This document shows positions 57,473-64,000 of a stretch of 64,000 bases of DNA, piece by piece (position 1 is the stretch's first letter; each line of letters begins with the position of its first letter). The translations under genes were made by a program, and so were the position numbers. The notes under the pieces are model-generated. The model was not told the origin of the DNA. It saw nothing but the letters and a program-made list of their open reading frames with translations, and did not search any database. Source of the DNA: Enterococcus mundtii (GTDB lineage Bacteria; Bacillota; Bacilli; Lactobacillales; Enterococcaceae); the NCBI RefSeq assembly GCF_013394305.1, contig NZ_AP019810.1:2296001-2360000 (forward strand), read 5' to 3'.

Positions 57473-58879
57473 GTGGAAGAAATCGTTCTTTTACACACGA
57501 ATGACTTACATTCTCATCTTGAAAACTGGCCACGGATCAGAAGATTCCTTGAGCAAAAAAAGCGTGAAAATGAGAAAAAAAATAATACGACAACTCTCAC
57601 GGTCGATCTTGGGGATTTCGTTGATCGTTGGCATCCTTTGTCAGAAGCAACGAATGGCCATGCCAATGTTGAACTAATGAATCAAATCGGCTATGATGCA
57701 GCAACTATAGGGAATAATGAAGGTGTAGGTAATTCCAAGAATGAGTTGAATCATTTATATGATCACGCGAATTTTGATGTGCTACTGAGCAACTTATTCG
57801 ATAAAAATACTTTGCAACCACCAGTATGGACAAAGCCATATAAAATCATCGAAACAAAGCAACGAACAAAAGTTGGGTTAATTGCTTTTACTGCACCATT
57901 TCCTTTGACGTATAATCCAAATGGCTGGGATATCCGTCAGCCTTATGATCTGTTGCCAGAGTTAGTTGAGCAATTACGTCCACAGGTAGACGTAATTGTT
58001 TTAATGAGTCATTTAGGCATTCAAGATGATTTACAGATTGCAAAAGAAATCCCTGCAATCGATGTGATTTTAGGATCACATACCCATCATCTTTTTATTG
58101 ATGGGAAAGTCGTGAATGAGGTACAATTAGCCGCTGCCGGAAAATTTGGGCAATATGTAGGGGAAGTACATCTTTCATTGGAAAATAAAAAAATCGTCGG
58201 ACACTACGCTAAAGCGATTCCGACAGATACAATGACTGCATTCGTAGAGGATGAGAAAGAAATCGCCGGTTATCTTGAACAAGGACATCGTCTTTTAGCT
58301 CAAAAGAAAGTGGCAGATCTACCATTTGACTTATCACTTGATTTATTTGATGAACATTCCTTTATCCAGATCGCTTTAGAAGCGGTAAAAGAAAGAGGGA
58401 ACACAGAAGCATCGTTTCTGAATAGTGGTCTTTTTTTGAATAGCGTACCTAAGGGGCTGGTTGACCAAGATCAACTCCATAGTGCACTGCCACATCCGAT
58501 GCATTTGATCAACGTCACGCTGAAAGGGTCAGATATGATTCGCTTAGTGTTGGAAATCGAAAAAAGTCGCCTTTTTTTACGGAATTTTCCTATCAGGGGA
58601 ATGGGGTTTCGTGGTCAGATATTCGGTGAGATTTTCTATAGTGGGATCACGTATGATGCGGTCAATCGAGAAGTTTTGTGGCAAAAACAACCAATCGAAG
58701 AGGAAAAGAATTATACCGTTACTACGGTCGACCATCTGATGTTTGTTCCTTTTTTCCCAACCATCGAAATTGTTGGACAGGTCGTTTTTTTATTTCCCGA
58801 ATTTATTCGTACAGTAGTGGGAGACTACTTAAATGCTCACTACCCAACCAATGAAAAAGAAGGTATAATAGAGAAATAG
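57473..58879 (+). CDS. yunD: YunD-like metallophosphatase / 5'-nucleotidase family protein
   Basis: 468 aa from GTG 57,473 (GAGGTGG 8 nt upstream). Calcineurin-type motifs: LLHTNDLHSHLEN, VDLGDFVDR, IGNNEG in place of the common GNHE/GNHD, MSHLG and ILGSHTHH. A C-terminal 5'-nucleotidase-like domain starts near residue 280. It has no signal peptide, so it is probably cytoplasmic; the substrate is uncertain. It leads a four-gene operon. Confidence 0.85.
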   Translation: MEEIVLLHTNDLHSHLENWPRIRRFLEQKKRENEKKNNTTTLTVDLGDFVDRWHPLSEATNGHANVELMNQIGYDAATIGNNEGVGNSKNELNHLYDHANFDVLLSNLFDKNTLQPPVWTKPYKIIETKQRTKVGLIAFTAPFPLTYNPNGWDIRQPYDLLPELVEQLRPQVDVIVLMSHLGIQDDLQIAKEIPAIDVILGSHTHHLFIDGKVVNEVQLAAAGKFGQYVGEVHLSLENKKIVGHYAKAIPTDTMTAFVEDEKEIAGYLEQGHRLLAQKKVADLPFDLSLDLFDEHSFIQIALEAVKERGNTEASFLNSGLFLNSVPKGLVDQDQLHSALPHPMHLINVTLKGSDMIRLVLEIEKSRLFLRNFPIRGMGFRGQIFGEIFYSGITYDAVNREVLWQKQPIEEEKNYTVTTVDHLMFVPFFPTIEIVGQVVFLFPEFIRTVVGDYLNAHYPTNEKEGIIEK

Positions 58880-58890
58880 GTGGTGAAAGC

Positions 58891-59574
58891 ATGTCGACGA
58901 AACAAAATAAACAACACAACAGTGACAAAAAAGAGAGTCAAGAAACGGTCGATCGCTCACAAGAACAAACAGTGACCGAAGAAGTGACGGCAGTTTTAGA
59001 AGAAATAATCGAGGAAACGAAGCCAGAGAAAGTCAAAGGAGAAATCGTCACATTGACAGATGAAACGAATCTTTTGATTGGTGATAGACCTTATCGTATC
59101 GTAACGGATTACCGGGAAGGTTTCAATGCTGAGAAGCTTGGTGAGAGATATAGCGAAGTGCTTTCCAGATACGATTACATCGTAGGTGACTGGGGTTACG
59201 AACAGCTACGTTTGAAAGGCTTTTTTGATGCCACGAATCGACGTGCTCACCCAGATCAGCGAATTGATGCATTAGAAGACTATTTATACGAATATTGTAA
59301 TTTTGGCTGTGCATATTTTGTCATTGAACGCATTGGTGGAAAAAAAGAAAAAAATACCCAACGACGTAAAAAGAAAAAAAATCCGAATCGCAACAATCAA
59401 GCGCATATCGATGAAAAAAAAGCGCCCGTTGAATCGGTACGCAAACAACCTGTGATCAAAAATCGTAAACCAGCAACTACTAAGGCAACACCAAAGGGAA
59501 CTGAAAAAACATCAGAACGCCCAACAAAATCAACTTCTAAAAAGAATTTTACTATTAGACAAAGGGAAGAATGA
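58891..59574 (+). CDS. yutD: YutD-like protein with Lys-rich tail
   Basis: 227 aa. The central part (about 50-150) has the YutD/DUF1027 pattern ([36 protein letters not shown]). The N-terminus is Glu/Lys-rich, and the C-terminal 70 residues are a highly basic, low-complexity tail that binds nucleic acid or is disordered. The function is unknown. The gene lies 11 nt after yunD. Confidence 0.85.
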   Translation: MSTKQNKQHNSDKKESQETVDRSQEQTVTEEVTAVLEEIIEETKPEKVKGEIVTLTDETNLLIGDRPYRIVTDYREGFNAEKLGERYSEVLSRYDYIVGDWGYEQLRLKGFFDATNRRAHPDQRIDALEDYLYEYCNFGCAYFVIERIGGKKEKNTQRRKKKKNPNRNNQAHIDEKKAPVESVRKQPVIKNRKPATTKATPKGTEKTSERPTKSTSKKNFTIRQREE

Positions 59575-59578
59575 TCCT

Positions 59579-60343
59579 ATGAATTATAAAGGCTATTTGA
59601 TCGATTTAGACGGAACGATCTATCGTGGAACGGAGCCGATACCGGCAGGAAAACGATTCGTCGAACAGTTACAGGAAAATGGGACGCCCTTTTTATTTGT
59701 AACCAACAATACGACAAAAACACCGGGAACAGTGGCACAACGTTTAGCCACTGAGTTTGATATCCATGTCTCACCAGAAACGATCTATACAGCATCTCTA
59801 GCGACCATTGATTTCATGAAATCAGACGCTAAAGGAAATAAAGTGTATGTGATCGGTGAAGCTGGCTTGACAGATTTGATCTTGGAGGCAGGGTTTGTAT
59901 GGGAAGAAGAACATCCTGATTATGTCGTAGTAGGTTTAGATAATCACTTGACTTACGAAAAAGTGGTGACCGCAACCTTAGCGATCCAAAAGGGAGCAAC
60001 GTTCATCGGTACAAATCCTGATAAAAATATCCCTACAGAAAGAGGATTATTACCTGGAGCTGGCTCGGTTGTTTCTTTTGTAGAGACAGCGACACAAACT
60101 ACACCAGTCTATATTGGTAAGCCAGAAGCAATCATTATGGATAAAGCAGTGGAACTTTTAGGATTGAACAAAGAAGAAGTCATCATGGTAGGGGACAATT
60201 ATGAAACTGACATCCAAGCAGGGATTCGTAATGGTATCGACACACTGCTTGTGTTATCAGGTTTTACCAAAGAAGAAGACATTCCAGATCTACCAACACC
60301 AGCTACCTTCGTTTTGCAATCGTTAGATGAATGGAGTTTCTAA
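59579..60343 (+). CDS. yutF: HAD-superfamily IIA phosphatase (YutF/NagD-like)
   Basis: 254 aa. The HAD motifs are [11 protein letters not shown] (nucleophile Asp), FVTNNTT, and [12 protein letters not shown] near the end; the cap is of IIA type. It would remove phosphate from a small metabolite; the substrate is unknown. It starts 5 nt after yutD's stop and ends 4 nt before the next gene. Confidence 0.93.
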   Translation: MNYKGYLIDLDGTIYRGTEPIPAGKRFVEQLQENGTPFLFVTNNTTKTPGTVAQRLATEFDIHVSPETIYTASLATIDFMKSDAKGNKVYVIGEAGLTDLILEAGFVWEEEHPDYVVVGLDNHLTYEKVVTATLAIQKGATFIGTNPDKNIPTERGLLPGAGSVVSFVETATQTTPVYIGKPEAIIMDKAVELLGLNKEEVIMVGDNYETDIQAGIRNGIDTLLVLSGFTKEEDIPDLPTPATFVLQSLDEWSF

Positions 60344-60347
60344 AACA

Positions 60348-60995
60348 ATGAAAAATAAACGATGGCAATGGGTGGAATATGCGGGGATGGTTAGTTTGTT
60401 CCTGACGTTGCTCACTTTAGCAATTGCAATAACGATCAATTTCCGCCCACTATATGTGTTTGATATCGGGCATCTAGGTATCTTGGATTACACTACCGTA
60501 GATCAGCCAACATTACTCCAAAATTATGATCAACTGATGAGGTATCTGAATAATCCTTTTGAGCAAGTGTTGGCACTTCCCGACTTTCCAATGTCAGCGA
60601 GTGGCTTACATCATTTTTATGAAGTCAAGTTATTATTCATGCTCAATTATGCGGTGTTGTTACTTACATTGATCCCAAGTGGCTTGTTCCTTCGCCAGTT
60701 GAAAAGAAATCAGCGTTTGTGGCGGCTAATCCGCCCATTCCAAATCGGCATGATCCTACCATTTGTTTTTGGCTTTTTTATGTTGATTGGTTTTGATCGT
60801 TTTTTTATTCTTTTTCACGAAACATTTTTCAATAATGATGACTGGTTGTTTGATCCTCAAACTGATCCAATCATCAATGTGTTACCTGAGCAATACTTCA
60901 TGCATTGTTTCATTCTGTTTTTTGTGCTTATCGAATTATTTTTCGCTTTGATGGTTCTTGTTGGCAAAAGAGAATTGAAAAAGGGGAACAATTAA
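60348..60995 (+). CDS. TIGR01906-type integral membrane protein
   Basis: 215 aa from ATG 60,348; an in-frame ATG at 60,327 inside yutF is an alternative. Four hydrophobic segments with a conserved extracellular stretch (YNQLMRYLNNPFEQ-like: YDQLMRYLNNPFEQVLALPDF). The family follows the HAD phosphatase in many Firmicutes; the function is unknown. Confidence 0.82.
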   Translation: MKNKRWQWVEYAGMVSLFLTLLTLAIAITINFRPLYVFDIGHLGILDYTTVDQPTLLQNYDQLMRYLNNPFEQVLALPDFPMSASGLHHFYEVKLLFMLNYAVLLLTLIPSGLFLRQLKRNQRLWRLIRPFQIGMILPFVFGFFMLIGFDRFFILFHETFFNNDDWLFDPQTDPIINVLPEQYFMHCFILFFVLIELFFALMVLVGKRELKKGNN

Positions 60996-61037
60996 ACAAT
61001 CACTTTCGTGTAGCGCGTTGCTTGCTTTTTCGGATAT

Positions 61038-61095
61038 AGCAAAAAATCATCCATAAAAATCCTTTTGCGATTTTTATGGATGATTTTTTATTTTT
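61038..61095. terminator. Strong bidirectional terminator
   Basis: AAAAAATCATCCATAAAAAT pairs perfectly with ATTTTTATGGATGATTTTTT; it separates the yunD operon from the convergent pgpA. Confidence 0.9.
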
Positions 61096-61101
61096 ATTTG
61101 A

Positions 61102-61611
61102 TTATTGTGTCAAACGGCTCCGTTTTTCCGGTTCTTGGTGGGCCAAGCGGCTTGCGGCAGAGGCAGCAATTGCTCCCACGATATCATCTAAAAATGTATG
61201 GACATTTTTGCCATCGTGACTATTTAACTTTTTCAAGATCCCAGGTTTTACTTTATCGATATAGCCATAATTGGTAAAACCAATCGTTCCATAAACATTG
61301 ACGATCGACAAGGCTAAAATTTCATCTATTCCGTATAATCCTTCATCATCTTCAATGATATGCTGAAGAGGGCTCATCAATTGTTTTTGTTCTGCCAAGA
61401 TATCTAATTGGATGCCAGTAATGATCGCGTTATGGACTTCACGCTTTGTCAAGACTGCGTTAATACTTTCCGCACAATCCTCCAAGCTTAAATCTGAGAT
61501 ATAGTCTTTTTGTAAAAACATGACTAATTCAGCGATATCCTCAATTGTTACGCCACGTTCTTTTAGGAGATCTCGCGCTTTTTCTTCTAAGGTTTCTGTT
61601 TTTATGACCAT
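61102..61611 (-). CDS. pgpA: Phosphatidylglycerophosphatase A family protein
   Basis: 169 aa. The PgpA core has ETLEEKARDLLKERGVT at the N-terminus, then GIDEILALSIVNVYGTIGFTN and FLDDIVGAIAASAASRLAH at the end, with the conserved Asp pair. It lacks the multiple membrane helices of proteobacterial PgpA, like the YutG-type Firmicutes proteins. A phospholipid role is inferred. GGAGGAA precedes the ATG. Confidence 0.85.
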   Translation of the reverse strand: MVIKTETLEEKARDLLKERGVTIEDIAELVMFLQKDYISDLSLEDCAESINAVLTKREVHNAIITGIQLDILAEQKQLMSPLQHIIEDDEGLYGIDEILALSIVNVYGTIGFTNYGYIDKVKPGILKKLNSHDGKNVHTFLDDIVGAIAASAASRLAHQEPEKRSRLTQ

Positions 61612-61703
61612 TTTTGATTCCTCCGTCTCTTCTTTCTATCTATAATGGTAACGTAGTACGTACAAAAAGCAAGAATCATTTCTTTTATAAAAAAGCAGCT
61701 AAG

Positions 61704-62702
61704 TTATTTTGGTCCAAATGTTTTATCGTAAAGGCTTGTACTATGACCAGGCTGCGTACGTTCTTTTGGATTGATGAAATGTAACGCGTTATTGACAGCA
61801 GTCGGTGCCTCTCCAAATCCCGTGGCAATCAATTTCACTTTTCCTTCATAGCTACAAATGTCGCCAGCAGCATACACACCAGGAATTGAAGTTGACATAT
61901 CAGAGTGGACGGTGATCGCATTTCTGGAACTTTCAAGTCCCCAAGAAGATAAATGCTCTAAATTAGAAGTGAACCCATAATTGACGATCAATGAGTCAAC
62001 CATGAGATCAATCGTTTCATCCGTCTTAGCTTTTTTTAGACGAATGTCTGACAACTCTCCATTTAAACCAGATAAACGCTCAATCAAATAAGGTGTTAAT
62101 ACATTTACAGAGGATTGATTCAACTGATTGACGCTATGTTCATGAGCCCTAAATGCCTCTCGACGATGAATCAAATAAACTTCACTCGCAATAGGTTCAA
62201 GCATCAGTGCCCAGTCGATTGCTGAATCCCCACCACCAGCAATGGCAACTTTCTTTCCTGCATATTTCATCAAGTCGTTCACGAAATAATCTAACCCATG
62301 GTTTTCGTATCGGTCAGCATGTTCTAAATTCAGCTTTCTTGGTTGGAAAGAACCACTTCCTAGCGTCAGGATCACAGCTTTTGAATAATGGATACCTTTC
62401 GTAGTAGTGATCTCGATGATCTCATCTTCTCTGGAAAGTGAGAGAACTTCTTCATTTAAATGAAATGTATGATTAAAAGTGGTCAATTGTTTCTTTAAAT
62501 TATTAACAAGATCAACCGCTTTGATTGCTGGATAACCAGGAATGTCATAAATATATTTTTCAGGGTATAAGGTAGTTAACTGTCCACCAAGTTGAGGCAA
62601 ACTATCAATAATATTGGTTTTCGCTTGGCGCATACCAGCATAAAAAGCTGCAAACATGCCAACCGGCCCTGCACCAATAATTGTAATATCGTAAATTTCC
62701 AT
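61704..62702 (-). CDS. Ferredoxin/flavodoxin-NADP+ reductase (TrxB-like, YumC type)
   Basis: 332 aa from the ATG with GGGAGGAA upstream; the longer frame is noncoding. FAD-binding ITIIGAGPVGMFAAFYAGM, LPQLGGQLTTLYPEKYIYDIPGYP, NADP-binding VAIAGGGDSAIDWAL and the C-terminal GVYAAGDICSY. It lacks the CxxC of thioredoxin reductase, so it is the FNR type. The gene is transcribed away from the transporter at 62,892. Confidence 0.93.
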   Translation of the reverse strand: MEIYDITIIGAGPVGMFAAFYAGMRQAKTNIIDSLPQLGGQLTTLYPEKYIYDIPGYPAIKAVDLVNNLKKQLTTFNHTFHLNEEVLSLSREDEIIEITTTKGIHYSKAVILTLGSGSFQPRKLNLEHADRYENHGLDYFVNDLMKYAGKKVAIAGGGDSAIDWALMLEPIASEVYLIHRREAFRAHEHSVNQLNQSSVNVLTPYLIERLSGLNGELSDIRLKKAKTDETIDLMVDSLIVNYGFTSNLEHLSSWGLESSRNAITVHSDMSTSIPGVYAAGDICSYEGKVKLIATGFGEAPTAVNNALHFINPKERTQPGHSTSLYDKTFGPK

Positions 62703-62741
62703 TTGAAATTCCTCCCTTGGTGACACTATAACAGAATTTAA

Positions 62742-62758
62742 TTGAGAATTCTTCTCAA
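62742..62758. promoter_or_regulatory. Inverted repeat upstream of the reductase gene
   Basis: TTGAGAA-TTC-TTCTCAA, 7-bp perfect arms, in the 190-bp divergent region. A minus-strand -10 (TATAGT) lies at 62,730-62,725. A possible operator; no regulator is identified. Confidence 0.4.
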
Positions 62759-62891
62759 ATAGTTTAATTATGGAACGAGCAGTCACTAAAATATAAGGAG
62801 TGATCTAACATATAGTTTATTTACTTTCAATATTAGCTAAAAAGAGTTATTTTACTAGTACGAAGTGTTTGAATCTAAGAGGTAGAATTTT

Positions 62892-64000
62892 ATGATTAAA
62901 AGAATAACAAGCAATGCAAAAGAAGACGGAGTATTGACGCTGTCTTTTCTTTTAGCAATAGGTACCATGTTCATCATCCCGCCAAACTTCAATTATTTTT
63001 CTTATATCGATTTTCACACATTGATTCTTCTTTTTTGTTTGATGTTGATTGTAGAAGGGATACGGCAACAACAGTTTTTCGATTATCTAGGCAATTATTT
63101 GATCACCCAGACAAAAAATACGAGAGGGATTATTTTGATTTTAGTGTTTCTCACGTTTATCAGTAGTATGCTGATTACGAATGATGTGGCACTGATCATT
63201 TTTGTACCATTTGGTCTATTGATAGTAGAAAGGATCGGCATGCGAACATTGATTCCTCTCGTCATAACTTTGATGACGATTGCGGGTAATCTAGGAAGTA
63301 TGTTCACTCCGATCGGTAATCCACAAAATCTTTATTTATTCGCACAATCACACTTACAACTGTTCGAATTTTTACAGTTGATGCTTCCCTATACACTGGC
63401 TGCTGCCATATTATTGGTGGTGTTGATCTATGGGAGAATCAAGAATAATACCATCGATTTGGCGAATACAGAAGAGATAATGTTAAAGCGAAAACAACTC
63501 ATTTTTTATTTTGGTCTATTTTTAATATGTCTTCTAGCTGTAAGTGGCATCATCCCTCATTATGTCGTATTAGTCTTAGTGAGTGTCAGTATCCTAGGCA
63601 ATGATCGCCGACTCTTTAAACATATCGATTACTCCTTATTATTTACGTTTGTTTTTCTTTTTATATTCATCGGGAATATCAAACAAGTAGATGTTGTCCG
63701 AGCCTTTTTTGAAAAAAGTGTGGCGCATCATGAAGTCAGTGCAAGCATTTTTGCAAGTCAATTGATTAGTAATGTTCCTGCGGCGCTCCTGTTATCAAGT
63801 TATACAGAAAATATCAAGGGTTTGATCATTGGGACGAACTTGGGAGGATTAGGGACATTGATTGCTTCAATGGCAAGTTTGATCTCTTACAAATTAGTCA
63901 TCAAGCAATATCCGGAATGGAGAAAAAAGTATTTATTCGTCTTTGCATTCTACAACATCGTTTTTTTGATTTTCTTGTGGCTCATCTTTACCGTATATCA
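62892..64000 (+). CDS. ArsB/NhaD-superfamily ion transporter, N-terminal part (cut by window edge)
   Basis: At least 369 residues, open at the right edge. About ten hydrophobic segments so far. ITNDVALIIFVPFGLL and GNLGSMFTPIGNPQNLYLF are the signature of the citrate/arsenite/Na+ family. The ion is not visible. AGAGGT lies upstream of the ATG. Confidence 0.85.
   Translation, partial: MIKRITSNAKEDGVLTLSFLLAIGTMFIIPPNFNYFSYIDFHTLILLFCLMLIVEGIRQQQFFDYLGNYLITQTKNTRGIILILVFLTFISSMLITNDVALIIFVPFGLLIVERIGMRTLIPLVITLMTIAGNLGSMFTPIGNPQNLYLFAQSHLQLFEFLQLMLPYTLAAAILLVVLIYGRIKNNTIDLANTEEIMLKRKQLIFYFGLFLICLLAVSGIIPHYVVLVLVSVSILGNDRRLFKHIDYSLLFTFVFLFIFIGNIKQVDVVRAFFEKSVAHHEVSASIFASQLISNVPAALLLSSYTENIKGLIIGTNLGGLGTLIASMASLISYKLVIKQYPEWRKKYLFVFAFYNIVFLIFLWLIFTVY

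Overview
The window is low-GC Gram-positive chromosome and reads as an Enterococcus, most likely the E. faecium/hirae/durans/mundtii side of the genus. This rests on the product set (Opp transporter, MetG, KsgA/RnmV/TatD, RNase J2, UgpC/MsmX, Mga- and Rgg-type regulators, a secreted GH18 chitinase plus AA10 LPMO) and on strong AGGAGG-type ribosome sites. No database search was possible; names come from motifs and gene order.

Region 1 (1-2,760): the 3' end of an oligopeptide ABC transporter operon (oppD, oppF) is followed 11 nt later by a TnpB-like gene whose RuvC site is destroyed. The first catalytic Asp is replaced by Ala, the zinc ribbon is absent and the last catalytic Asp is lost with a truncated C-terminus. 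A gene of this kind directly behind oppF is the signature of a TldR, a nuclease-dead RNA-guided repressor derived from a transposon. A probable guide-RNA segment and terminators follow. This is the most notable system in the window.

Region 2 (2,760-11,440): an accessory island. A truncated ISL3 copy, a very large ORF (about 2,251 aa) with toxin-like architecture and a C-terminal HEGSH metallopeptidase motif, an IS3 orfA fragment, and a solo IS200-type element.

Region 3 (11,440-30,000): mostly core genes. NrtR-like Nudix regulator, metG, a complete ISL3 element with an 8-bp target duplication that splits the metG terminator, fic, an APC permease, tatD-rnmV-ksgA, a niacin-type ECF S component behind a double palindromic operator, a sugar ABC ATPase with a cre site, a PemIK toxin-antitoxin pair, mgsA, a THF riboswitch with folT, and a heterodimeric multidrug ABC exporter.

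Region 4 (30,000-34,900): chitin use. AA10 LPMO, Rgg-like regulator, and a divergent GH18 chitinase with two Fn3 domains and a chitin-binding module.

Region 5 (34,900-64,000): gpsA-galU, an SIS-domain protein, a YfcC-type carrier with isoaspartyl dipeptidase, a CsbD stress protein, a MacB-like ABC pair, RNase J2, a PTS IIB-like protein lacking its cysteine, a metal hydrolase-ytoI-nrnA operon, an Mga-like and a TetR-like regulator, tadA, the small SRP RNA, a yunD-yutD-HAD-membrane protein operon, pgpA, ferredoxin-NADP reductase and the start of an ion transporter cut by the window edge.
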